Made by a program: the position numbers and the translations under genes
Assembly (NCBI GenBank): GCA_945861665.1
Contig: CAMAVS010000005.1
Coordinates: 124,001-188,000 of the forward strand
DNA: 64,000 nucleotides
Origin: Chitinophaga pinensis
GTDB taxonomy: Bacteria > Bacteroidota > Bacteroidia > UBA4408
Direction of reading: 5' to 3'
Notes under the pieces: generated by a model
The model's input: only the letters and a program-made list of their open reading frames with translations
Told to the model about the DNA's origin: nothing
The model's database searches: none
Shown here: positions 8,584 to 17,201 of the stretch, one piece after another
Layout of the letters: each line of letters begins with the position of its first letter
How positions within the stretch are numbered: position 1 is the stretch's first letter

Positions 8584-8817
8584 TCATTTGGCTTCTTCCT
8601 TATATCCAATAATTTTTTGAACCCTACCCACTTGACGTGTTTCTAACATAACCTTAATCCCGAACGAGTGATAGCTTTTGTTGGTTAACATCCACCTAAC
8701 TATGCCTCTGGTTAATTTTCCAGTACGCTGATCTCTTTTCAAGACAATATCTACTTCCATCCCCAATTTAATATTCTTTAAATACTGTCCACTTAATTCA
8801 CCTATTTTTTCACTCAT
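8584..8817 (-). CDS. YwbE family protein
   Basis: The core IKLGMEVDIVLKRDQRTGKL followed by TRGIVRWMLTN and GIKVMLETRQVGRVQKII matches the small conserved YwbE family, a roughly 65-residue SH3-like beta protein of unknown biochemical role. The open frame extends upstream to 8922, but that part is not family-like. The ATG at 8815-8817 (MSEKIGELSGQ) gives 77 residues and is the better start. It stands alone between short intergenic regions. Confidence 0.88.
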   Translation of the reverse strand: MSEKIGELSGQYLKNIKLGMEVDIVLKRDQRTGKLTRGIVRWMLTNKSYHSFGIKVMLETRQVGRVQKIIGYKEEAK

Positions 8818-8943
8818 ACTGTTTTTAATTATCAAAATTTGATTCGTCTGTAGTCTTCCATCTACTTCAAATGTGGCAATGTAAAGTCCTATATAAATCC
8901 GCATTGCCAATGCTGAAAACAAAAAACTATGTTTTCCTTTTTA

Positions 8944-9036
8944 TTATATTGTATTTAACGAACTAGCTAACTTATTACCCAACACATCATATATATTTAA
9001 TCTCACTTTACTTTCGATTGAAATTCTTTTTAGCAT
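8944..9036 (-). pseudogene. Orphan T9SS C-terminal domain fragment
   Basis: Thirty codons on the minus strand end with KVRLNIYDVLGNKLASSLN. This is the middle beta-hairpin of a T9SS type A sorting domain (the usual xxLxIYDxLGxxV pattern). There is no YPNP segment before it and no GxYxxxL or K(L/I) tail after it, so it cannot work as a sorting signal by itself. It sits in the gap between the DUF1801 and YwbE genes and is best read as debris of a lost secreted-protein gene. Confidence 0.6.
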
Positions 9037-9041
9037 TTTAT

Positions 9042-9443
9042 TTACAAACCTTTTGTCGATTGTGTAATAATTTTCTCTAACACTTTTGTGTCAACATCAC
9101 TTAATTTATTTATGTATAAACAACCTTTTCCTGTTTTATGTTTTCCCAATTTTTTTAGCAGTGTTGCACGCGAATCAAGAGTCCCAGACAGGTAAAGCGT
9201 AATATTTTGTTTCCGTGGGGAGAAGCCAATTCTAAACCAATCAAGCTCTCTGCCACTCTCATATTTTAAATGAACATCGCAAAAACCAATAATGCTCGGC
9301 CCCCACATTTTGGGCTTGTCTTTGGTAGCCTTTTTCATCATTTCAAGAATTGCAAATGCATCTTTCCGCTTTTGTTCCTCTGCAATAGCATTTATAAAAT
9401 CTTCTACACTTAGTTTGGTGAGTTTTGTTTTTAGCTCTGCCAT
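9042..9443 (-). CDS. DUF1801 (YdhG-like) domain protein
   Basis: This 133-residue protein matches the DUF1801 fold. An N-terminal helical part (SVEDFINAI, RKDAFAILEMMKKAT) is followed by MWGPSIIGFCDVHLKY, the GFSPRKQNITLYL strand region and GKGCLYINKLSDVD. Members are small cytosolic proteins of unknown activity, with a frataxin-like fold reported for relatives. It lies upstream of the T9SS remnant and 26 bases downstream of the SDR-like gene on the same strand, so co-transcription is likely. Confidence 0.88.
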   Translation of the reverse strand: MAELKTKLTKLSVEDFINAIAEEQKRKDAFAILEMMKKATKDKPKMWGPSIIGFCDVHLKYESGRELDWFRIGFSPRKQNITLYLSGTLDSRATLLKKLGKHKTGKGCLYINKLSDVDTKVLEKIITQSTKGL

Positions 9444-9469
9444 AATTAATGTTCGTTAAGGTTAAACAA

Positions 9470-10129
9470 TCATAGGGTTTTCAATATTTTCAACAAATCT
9501 ACATTTTCCGATAGCTGATTTTCTGTTCCATTCTTTACAATATCGAGCATTACCAATGCTAACTCAACAGAAGTTATTACACTGAAAGGTGCAATTAATT
9601 TCATCAGAGGAAACAAAGGTGTCATTATTTTATTTGAGAAGGCAGTGTTTTTATTTTTATGAATAGGTTTTATACCTCCTGGCCTAACAATGTATAAATC
9701 TTTAAAGGGTAAACGTTTTAATTCATTTTCGGTTTTACCTTTTATGCGACCAAACAAGGTCATGCTTTTTTCATCGGAAGAGGCGCCCATGCCGCTAACA
9801 AATAAAAAAGTGATTTCAGGGTTTACTGCCAATAATGCTTTTGCTGCTGCTATGCTATAATCATAGGTAATTGCAATGTATTCTTCCTTACTAACTTGCG
9901 ACTGTGAAATTCCAAGACACCACAGCATCGCATCCGTATTTCTAAAAACAGTTTCTAATCCTGAATAATCCAAATAATTGGAATGAATAATTATTTTTAC
10001 TTTTGGGTGTTGAAAATCCAAAGGCTTTCTTACTAATGCTACAATCTCTTCAATTTCATTATCTTCTATGGCTTGCCTTACTGCTTCAGCACCAACTAAA
10101 CCTGTTGCACCTGTAATAATTATTCTCAT
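9470..10129 (-). CDS. NAD(P)-binding atypical short-chain dehydrogenase
   Basis: MRIIITGATGLVGAEAVRQA is a classic Rossmann nucleotide-binding start (GxxGxxG). Further family features are VALVRKP, the LGIS and FVSGMGA segments and YIVRPGGI. Overall it resembles HTATIP2/YwnB-type atypical SDRs that bind NAD(P)H. Substrate unknown. The open frame extends upstream to 10180, but the Rossmann strand begins at the ATG at 10127-10129, giving 219 residues, which I take as the start. Confidence 0.85.
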   Translation of the reverse strand: MRIIITGATGLVGAEAVRQAIEDNEIEEIVALVRKPLDFQHPKVKIIIHSNYLDYSGLETVFRNTDAMLWCLGISQSQVSKEEYIAITYDYSIAAAKALLAVNPEITFLFVSGMGASSDEKSMTLFGRIKGKTENELKRLPFKDLYIVRPGGIKPIHKNKNTAFSNKIMTPLFPLMKLIAPFSVITSVELALVMLDIVKNGTENQLSENVDLLKILKTL

Positions 10130-10242
10130 TGATTTATTTTGTATCAAAATTATAAAATAATAATAACAGTTCGAATACAATCTTCTTTGCCATCTACCTA
10201 ATTTTCAGTACATTTATCTTCCAATTTACATTATACATTCAA

Positions 10243-13200
10243 ATGAAAAAAATCATCACACTTTCAACTATAGCGCTATTGCTTTTTATAAGCAACAAAC
10301 AAACAATAGCACAAAACGGAGACACTGTTATAGTGCAAACATTTACTTTTGGTTCGCCCCAAGACGCTTGGTTTGTTTTTCCTTCGGATACCGTTCGTTT
10401 CGAAAAAATATATATGAAGTATACCTTAAAATGTAATCCGGCACAAAATCCGGCTTGCGGAGAATGGGATTATTTAACCAATACCTATGTTTATAAACAC
10501 ACTGGCTTACTCGACTCCTCTATAGTAAATCAACCCATTTATACTGTTAATGGTGCCACTCCCGATAGTATACGCTATATGAATACACCCTCATACAACT
10601 ATACTCCTTCTTGGCAATATTTTAGAGTAAACACCAATACCATTTCCCTAACTACGAATACCATTGGGATAGGGAATATGCAAACGACTTTGCCTTTTGG
10701 TGTTTCAAATCCTGTATCACGTAGTCAGTATTTATGGAAAGCAAGTGAAATGACAGCAGCCGGAATACTTGCCGGAAATATTACTGGGCTACAGCTTTTT
10801 CTTCAATCTCTTGGAGGCAGTATGCGAAATATGACCATAAACATAAAATCTACTGTACTTGATTCACTAACACAGGCAACATTTAACAATTCGGGATTTA
10901 CAAACGTATATTCTAAAAACACACAATTTAATTCCATAGGCTGGAACAGCTTACAACTTACAAACCCATTTAACTGGGATGGAATTTCAAACTTGTTGAT
11001 TGAAATAACGTACGACAATACTCAAACAAATTCAAACAATGTATTATTGGCTAGTAATACCAATTACAACTCAGGATTAACGAATGCGGGAAGCGATCGA
11101 ATTGCGGCATTTCATACCTATGGGAGTATTGATCTCCCATTAAACAACAAAATAGCTGGACTTGATTCATTTGTTACTGTCGCATTTTGGGCCTACGGAA
11201 CACAAGCTTATCAACCAATGGACGGCACTTGTTTTGAAGCAGTTGATTCATTGGGAAATCGTGTTTTGAATACACACCTTCCTTGGTCGGATAGCAACAT
11301 ATACTGGGATGCTGGTAATAATGCAGGATATGATAGAATAAATAAAGCCGGTGTCGCCAATGAAATTGAGGGGCAATGGAATTATTGGGCATTCACAAAA
11401 AATGCAGGTACAGGTATAATGAACATTTACCTAAACGGAAACTTATGGCATACCGGTACTGCAAAAATAAAACGCATGCAGAACATAAAAAAATTTCGAA
11501 TCGGAAAAGGAAACTCCGGTGGCTCGCAAACCTATGAAGGAAGTATGGATGATTTTGCAGTATTCAATGCTGAGCTGAGTCAAGCAACCATACAAAGTTA
11601 TATGAACAAAGCAATTGATGCACAACATCCAAACTACAACAACCTTGCTTTGTATTATCATTTTGACGATGGCAACTATCAAACAGCTGCCGATGTTGCT
11701 CCCGGGAATCACGCTCCCGGTATTTTATCTAGCGTTAACAATCCATTGAAAGCAGCAAGTGAAATCACAACAAATTTTGCGCAAAGCAAGCTTCGTCCGA
11801 ATATTGTTTTTGAACAAGGTATATATAACTCCTACATCGATTCGGTATTAGTAATAGATTCCACAATGAATGCTCCCATTCAAATAATTACATATATCGA
11901 TTCGTTGAATAATCCTGGTGTACCAACCGATACACTAAATGTATGGCCTTCCTACTATAATAATTACGCATATAATGCACAAGGTATTGCTTACGATTCA
12001 GCTTTCGTTAAACCTGACAGCACAATGTATATGGTGCATTACAAATACTACGTAAAATTTCCAAAAATTGACCGTTATGAATTGGCAAGATACATTACAC
12101 CTTATGGTAACGGTTTAAGCTTGGGTAACGGCTGGACTTGGACCTTTGACGTTAGTGATTACCGCACTTTACTGAAAGACAGTGTTCATCTTTCGGCAGG
12201 TAACTGGCAAGAATTATTGGATGTAAAATTTTTAATGATTAAAGGTATTCCTCCAAGAGATATACTTGACATACAAAATTTATGTACCGGAAATTTTGAA
12301 TATGGAAATGGCAACGATCCCATCGACAATCACTTGGTGTCAAAGAATGCTTTTATCCCGAATGCGGCAGTTACAAGCCGATTAAAATCGCGTATTACGG
12401 GACACGGAATGGACAGCCCTCAAAATTGTGCAGAATTCTGTCCTAAAAATCATTTCTTTTTAGTGAATGGAATTACACAATACACTCAATTGGTTTGGAG
12501 AGACAATTGTGATGTGAATCCACTTTATCCGCAAGGAGGAACGTGGGTATACGACCGTGCCAATTGGTGTCCGGGGGCTGAAGTTTGGACCTACGATATG
12601 GAACTTACACCCCATGTTATACCAGGAACAAGTGTAAGTCTAGACCATAACGTGGAAGCTTATGTGCACATCAGCGGTTGGGATTATTATCAAATTGAAG
12701 ATCAAGTTGTAACCTATAGTGCACCCAATTTCACATTGGATGCGGCCATTGAAGACATACTTTCACCAAGCACCGATCAAATGCATTTACGCTTAAACCC
12801 AGTTTGCACAAATCCAATTATACGAATTAAAAATACTGGATCAACAACATTAACTTCTTTAACCATTACTTATGGCTTAGATGGAGGTGCTGTGCCAACA
12901 ATATTTAATTGGACAGGTAATTTAGGCTTTATGGAAATAGCAACCGTAACCTTAGGTAATTTTAATTGGTCGCAAAGTGCTACTATATTTACCGTTACAC
13001 TTAGTAATCCAAATGGAGGAGCTGACCAATATGCCTTTAACAATACAAAAAAATCAAAATTTACCTATCCATCGGTTATGCCTTCGCAAATGGTAATTGA
13101 AATGAAAAGCAATAGTTACCCGGGTGAAAATTCCTATATATTAAAAAATAGTGCAGGTACAGTTCTCCTTTCCAGAAGCAATTTAACTTCCAATACTGTT

Positions 13201-13683
13201 TACAAGGACACAGTGTACTTGCCTTTTGATTGTTATGAATTTGAACTTACCGATACAGGTGAGGACGGATTATCCTTTTGGGCAAATGCAAACCAAGGCA
13301 GCGGGTATTTAAAGTTCAAAAGGATGAATAATTCAGTAGTGAAAAATTTTGGTGCCGATTTTGGAGGAAAAATATACCAGCAATTTACGGTAGGACTTAC
13401 CAACGATATTAATGAATCTGCATATACCGATAAAACTATTTTGAATCTATATCCTAACCCAACTAACGGTCATATATTTATTGATATTGATTTTAGTTCA
13501 AAAAAGTCTGGAACAATAGAAATTACTGATGTATTGGGCAAAATAGTATACACCCATTCATTTACTGCTCTCACAGCAACAACTATGGAAGCTGACTTAT
13601 CGAATTTTAATAATGGATTGTATTTTGTAACATTAAAAACAGACAGTGAAGTATTGAATAAGAAATTATTGTTGGGGAGATAA
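10243..13683 (+). CDS. T9SS-exported PNGase F-like protein with LamG insert
   Basis: A very large (1146 aa) exported protein. After the signal peptide (ending TIAQN), residues about 30-105 resemble the N-terminal peptide-N-glycosidase F domain (CNPAQNPACGEWDYLTNTYV). A LamG/concanavalin-like domain occupies about 300-460 (VTVAFWAYG, WNYWAFTKN, YEGSMDDFAVFN). The PNGase C-terminal domain lies at about 600-830 (LVWRDNCD, GTWVYDRANWCPGAE, HISGWDYYQIEDQ). The final 80 residues are a T9SS type A sorting domain (LYPNPTNGHI to KKLLLGR). A role in removing N-glycans or binding sugars at the cell surface is inferred; I could not map the catalytic acids. Confidence 0.85.
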   Translation: MKKIITLSTIALLLFISNKQTIAQNGDTVIVQTFTFGSPQDAWFVFPSDTVRFEKIYMKYTLKCNPAQNPACGEWDYLTNTYVYKHTGLLDSSIVNQPIYTVNGATPDSIRYMNTPSYNYTPSWQYFRVNTNTISLTTNTIGIGNMQTTLPFGVSNPVSRSQYLWKASEMTAAGILAGNITGLQLFLQSLGGSMRNMTINIKSTVLDSLTQATFNNSGFTNVYSKNTQFNSIGWNSLQLTNPFNWDGISNLLIEITYDNTQTNSNNVLLASNTNYNSGLTNAGSDRIAAFHTYGSIDLPLNNKIAGLDSFVTVAFWAYGTQAYQPMDGTCFEAVDSLGNRVLNTHLPWSDSNIYWDAGNNAGYDRINKAGVANEIEGQWNYWAFTKNAGTGIMNIYLNGNLWHTGTAKIKRMQNIKKFRIGKGNSGGSQTYEGSMDDFAVFNAELSQATIQSYMNKAIDAQHPNYNNLALYYHFDDGNYQTAADVAPGNHAPGILSSVNNPLKAASEITTNFAQSKLRPNIVFEQGIYNSYIDSVLVIDSTMNAPIQIITYIDSLNNPGVPTDTLNVWPSYYNNYAYNAQGIAYDSAFVKPDSTMYMVHYKYYVKFPKIDRYELARYITPYGNGLSLGNGWTWTFDVSDYRTLLKDSVHLSAGNWQELLDVKFLMIKGIPPRDILDIQNLCTGNFEYGNGNDPIDNHLVSKNAFIPNAAVTSRLKSRITGHGMDSPQNCAEFCPKNHFFLVNGITQYTQLVWRDNCDVNPLYPQGGTWVYDRANWCPGAEVWTYDMELTPHVIPGTSVSLDHNVEAYVHISGWDYYQIEDQVVTYSAPNFTLDAAIEDILSPSTDQMHLRLNPVCTNPIIRIKNTGSTTLTSLTITYGLDGGAVPTIFNWTGNLGFMEIATVTLGNFNWSQSATIFTVTLSNPNGGADQYAFNNTKKSKFTYPSVMPSQMVIEMKSNSYPGENSYILKNSAGTVLLSRSNLTSNTVYKDTVYLPFDCYEFELTDTGEDGLSFWANANQGSGYLKFKRMNNSVVKNFGADFGGKIYQQFTVGLTNDINESAYTDKTILNLYPNPTNGHIFIDIDFSSKKSGTIEITDVLGKIVYTHSFTALTATTMEADLSNFNNGLYFVTLKTDSEVLNKKLLLGR

Positions 13684-13697
13684 CTATGATTGTTTAA

Positions 13698-13841
13698 ATT
13701 ATACTATTTATTCATCAAGAGGTAAAGGATGGTATTGCAAATAGTAAAATAAATATTGGCAGCCTTCCAAATGGAGTTTATACATTAAAAATTCAAGGAG
13801 AACACGACTACATATGTAAGCGGCTATTAATCAGCCGATAA
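13698..13841 (+). pseudogene. Orphan T9SS sorting-domain tail
   Basis: A 47-codon open stretch with no start codon encodes KINIGSLPNGVYTLKIQGEH, then a KRLLISR-type end and a stop. This is the second half of a T9SS type A C-terminal domain (LxxGxYxxxI...KxL(I/L)). It follows 14 bases after the intact T9SS gene that ends at 13683, so it is a second tail without a body. It probably remains from a deleted neighbour or from replacement of this gene's 3' end. Confidence 0.7.
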
Positions 13842-13966
13842 CAGCTAATGCTTAAAATTGGCTAGCGGTAGTATATAACTTAAATGTGTTTCTTACTAAG
13901 AATGTCACAACTATTAAAATATTGGGGAATTCCGAAAAAGAAAAAATTGTATTACCAAAAAATAAA

Positions 13967-15934
13967 TTAATACTCATAGCCATCCGGCACATCCAACTGC
14001 TTTTCCTCTTTTAAAAGTGTTGTATCTTTTTTAATAATATAATTGCGTGCTATTCCTGCAAGTTCTATTTCGGGCAATAAAACAGCCCTTTCATCTTCTG
14101 TGATAAGTCCCCTTTTCACAAAATGTCCCGCAATAACATTATAGAAATCTGCTGTGCTAGGTTTTAATTTTCCCTGCTCGTCAAAATTATATTTAAACCA
14201 CTTCGGACGAGGAACTATCATTGCTATAAAAATACTTTCTTCCAAGGTAAGTTGCGATGCTTGTTTGTTAAAATAAAAACGGGCTGCCTCACCTACTCCA
14301 TAAACATTGGGTCCCAGCTCAATAATATTCAAATACACTTCATACATCCTACTCTTGCTCACCAACCTGTTGCTTTCAATAAGCCACACTATAAGTGCCT
14401 CTTCCACCTTTCTGGCAATTGTTTTATTTCTGAGTAAAAACACATTTTTAACCAACTGCATTGAAATGGTACTACCTCCCCTAACAAACCTTTTTTGCTT
14501 ATAATTTTCAGCAATTGATTTTCGGAACATATTTTCATTGAAACCACTGTGTCCATAAAAATTACCATCCTCTGAAGTCATAATCGCATTTTTCAAAAAA
14601 TTGCTGATATTATCTAAAGGTGCATAATTGGGATTGGAAGCACCAACCGAAAATGCACGAACTGCCTTTTCTTTTTCATAAGCAGTATACAAAAAGTCTC
14701 CATTTATTTTACGCAAGTCAGTATTGCCATAATCTAGTACTTTAAAATCTTTTTTGCTTAAGACAGAAGAAAATTTTAAACTATCAGGCAAATCGCTATC
14801 AATAGAAAAATAAAGTTGGTAGGCCAAGTTTCCTTGCGTTTTTATTCCTTCTAAATTTGCAAATAATCCGGTAGGCAACGATTCAAAAAAATCTTGTGCA
14901 TTGCTTTCGGGTATTCTAACTTTTAAGCTTAACTGTTGGGATGGACTCAAAATATAGTTAACAAAAGGATAAATATCTATGCTATTCAATCGCACACTGG
15001 TAGCACTGTCTATTTGAAAATAATTGCTTCCTATAGATACACTATAATTTACTGCACATTCCTTTATTACAACATTTTTAGGTGATATACGCCAATGATT
15101 TGCCTGTAAATTATTTAATCGAGCATTTCCGGTTAATGTTAACACTCCATTGCTGAAATCGGATGCCGCAAGACTCAAAAAAGTCGTATCGCAACTCATA
15201 CTTAGTTTGTATTTGTTTTTTAATAACGGAAACATCACATCATTGTCCTTACTAAACAATTTTAGTTGAGCTGTATTATTATCCTTATTGATTATTCCTT
15301 GAGCCTGCCAAGTATTTTTTAAACTATCTTCCTCACTCGTAAACTGTGCTTGAAAATTATCTTCATCGATTATAAGTTCAGGAGTATGCAATCGTACTGA
15401 AAGGCTATCGGTATTTAATTGTACGGATATGTTTTTGAATTGAACACTGGAGGGAATAACATCAAACACTGTGTTTATAATAGAATTGGCCAAAGAAGCA
15501 TAGTCGCAGGTATTGGAAACAAAAAGTGTGTCTTGCTTCTCTTTCGCTTTATTTTTCATCAAAAAAGAAAAATTATTATTTTCACTCTTCTTAATGATAT
15601 GCAATGAGGCATTCTCTATTTCTAAATTGGTAAAGCGCATAAGGCCTTTTAATAATCCCCACAAACTAACACTGGCTTTTATATCGCTAATATAAAGCAG
15701 GCTATCCGTTTGACTTGGAGAAATGCAAATTCCACTCACTGCAATGGTTTTAAAACCAACAAACTCACATTGCTTTACTTGAATGGCTGTTTTATACAGC
15801 GATGAGTAGGCGGACACATATTTATCGGTATAATGCCTTAGTAGCGCATTCCTAAAAACCAAAAAGCAAATGGCGACAACAACCAATAATAGTATTACAA
15901 CTTTTGCTGTTTTCCCCCAATTAAACCACATCAA
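13967..15934 (-). CDS. GT51 peptidoglycan transglycosylase with AsmA-like N-terminus
   Basis: An N-terminal membrane anchor (about residues 10-28) leads into roughly 380 residues of beta-rich AsmA/DUF748-like sequence, then a GT51 domain. The GT51 motifs are TSEDGNFYGHSGF (with the catalytic Glu), RGGSTISMQLVKN, RKVEEALIVWLIE and KSRMYEVYLNIIELG. There is no transpeptidase domain, so it would polymerise glycan strands from lipid II without crosslinking, like MtgA but much longer. The start overlaps the stop of the upstream IPExxxVDY gene by four bases. Confidence 0.9.
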   Translation of the reverse strand: MMWFNWGKTAKVVILLLVVVAICFLVFRNALLRHYTDKYVSAYSSLYKTAIQVKQCEFVGFKTIAVSGICISPSQTDSLLYISDIKASVSLWGLLKGLMRFTNLEIENASLHIIKKSENNNFSFLMKNKAKEKQDTLFVSNTCDYASLANSIINTVFDVIPSSVQFKNISVQLNTDSLSVRLHTPELIIDEDNFQAQFTSEEDSLKNTWQAQGIINKDNNTAQLKLFSKDNDVMFPLLKNKYKLSMSCDTTFLSLAASDFSNGVLTLTGNARLNNLQANHWRISPKNVVIKECAVNYSVSIGSNYFQIDSATSVRLNSIDIYPFVNYILSPSQQLSLKVRIPESNAQDFFESLPTGLFANLEGIKTQGNLAYQLYFSIDSDLPDSLKFSSVLSKKDFKVLDYGNTDLRKINGDFLYTAYEKEKAVRAFSVGASNPNYAPLDNISNFLKNAIMTSEDGNFYGHSGFNENMFRKSIAENYKQKRFVRGGSTISMQLVKNVFLLRNKTIARKVEEALIVWLIESNRLVSKSRMYEVYLNIIELGPNVYGVGEAARFYFNKQASQLTLEESIFIAMIVPRPKWFKYNFDEQGKLKPSTADFYNVIAGHFVKRGLITEDERAVLLPEIELAGIARNYIIKKDTTLLKEEKQLDVPDGYEY

Positions 15935-16395
15935 TAAGTATTAAAAATATCCATCAAATTTTTCTTTGAATTAATCTCAGTTACTTCAATTTCATAGGCA
16001 GATGCAACCAAGGAAAGAGCGTTTAAGGTTTCAAGCATTTCCCTTTTTTCGGTTTTAGTAATTGGACCTTTAATCAAAAATAGGTAGTTTACCTTTTTGT
16101 GTTCGGGAACCAATGTAACACCCGTACCTATATTCGAGAGTAAGTGATAGGAGCAAAAAGTGTCTTGATCTTCCTGCATATAATGTGAAAAAGAGGACTG
16201 GTGATTTTTCTCAAATAAATCTGGAATAGAAATTTTTTTTTGTTTATCAAGCAATGCGTAATTCTCCACTTTTACTAATTGTAACAACAAGGCATTATTG
16301 ATAGCCCAACATATTCTATAATCAGGCATATTACTTGAAATACCTATTAGTATAAAATCATAATCATTATCAGGAAGGAGTTTTAAAGTTGCCAT
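15931..16395 (-). CDS. IPExxxVDY family protein
   Basis: The 154-residue protein contains VPEHKKVNYLFLIKGP, a variant of the motif that names the IPExxxVDY family of Bacteroidota proteins. These typically sit beside rnc-fabF-acpP, as here. Function unknown; the protein is soluble with no signal peptide. It is 69 bases downstream of rnc and overlaps the transglycosylase gene by four bases. Confidence 0.85.
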   Translation of the reverse strand: MATLKLLPDNDYDFILIGISSNMPDYRICWAINNALLLQLVKVENYALLDKQKKISIPDLFEKNHQSSFSHYMQEDQDTFCSYHLLSNIGTGVTLVPEHKKVNYLFLIKGPITKTEKREMLETLNALSLVASAYEIEVTEINSKKNLMDIFNTY

Positions 16396-16430
16396 TTATA
16401 TAGCAAAGGTTACAATTTAAATCAGATATA

Positions 16431-16443
16431 CCGTATTATACGG
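16431..16443. repeat. 13-bp perfect palindrome
   Basis: CCGTATTATACGG is a perfect palindrome around a central T in the 69-base gap between rnc and the IPExxxVDY gene. It could be a protein-binding site or a minimal RNA hairpin at a processing point within the operon. Confidence 0.4.
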
Positions 16444-16464
16444 CAGAAAAAACTAAAACAAAAC

Positions 16465-17193
16465 TTAGACTAGTGCTAATTTTTCGCACCCAATTTCTGC
16501 GGCTTGTTGCTCCGCTACTTTCTTAGAATAACTTTTTCCAACACATATTATTTCTCCTTCTATAGCTAGCTGTATGGTATACACTTTTTCATGTGGCTCT
16601 ACTATTACTTCAGCAATTTCAAATTGCACTTTTTGTTTATTCTTTTGTCCCCACTCAATTATTTTACTTTTATAATCTGTATCTATATTTTCAATTTCAT
16701 CTAAATCGATATGAATTTTAAGTACGCGATTTACAATAAAATCTGCCGTTGTGTTATAGCCCTTGTCTATATATACTGCCCCTATCAATGCCTCCATAGC
16801 ATCACCGTTTATTGAACCGCCTCGCTGTTTATTACTAATATTATAGTTCAAATAATTATCTATTCCCAACTTCAATGAAAGTTTGTTCATTTGCTTTCTA
16901 TTTACAATGCGAGAACGCATTTTAGTTAAAAAACCCTCGTCCTTAAATGGAAATTTCTTAAAAAGGTACTCGGCAACAACAGCACCCAATACCGCATCAC
17001 CCAAATACTCTAATCGTTCATTGCTACTCGACATTCCATTTTTCGCAGATACTGACACTGACCTATGGCTAAAGGCTAGTTTATACAAAGAAATATTGGA
17101 AGGATAAAACCCCAACAAATTCTTTAAGGAGTTCTGTAAATCCTTGTTCTTTGATGAAAATGCAAGTAAATAATGTATGGTAGAAGAAAGCAA
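16465..17193 (-). CDS. rnc: Ribonuclease III
   Basis: RNase III cleaves double-stranded RNA during rRNA and mRNA maturation. The signature ERLEYLGDAVLGAVVAEYLF carries the catalytic acids, and a second acidic site lies in GDAMEALIGAVYIDKG. The C-terminal dsRNA-binding domain starts near residue 168 (DYKSKIIEWGQKN) and ends KKVAEQQAAEIGCEKL. No ATG is available in this frame near the N-terminus. The TTG at 17193, 8 bases after the fabF stop, is the most likely start. Confidence 0.93.
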   Translation of the reverse strand: MLSSTIHYLLAFSSKNKDLQNSLKNLLGFYPSNISLYKLAFSHRSVSVSAKNGMSSSNERLEYLGDAVLGAVVAEYLFKKFPFKDEGFLTKMRSRIVNRKQMNKLSLKLGIDNYLNYNISNKQRGGSINGDAMEALIGAVYIDKGYNTTADFIVNRVLKIHIDLDEIENIDTDYKSKIIEWGQKNKQKVQFEIAEVIVEPHEKVYTIQLAIEGEIICVGKSYSKKVAEQQAAEIGCEKLALV

Positions 17194-17201
17194 AAGAAAT
17201 G

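Noticed and set aside
13855-13966. Start-less plus-strand frame with TIKILGNSEKEKIVLPKNK
   Set aside because: It looks faintly like the C-terminus of a glycosidase, but the match is too weak and too short to call a remnant.
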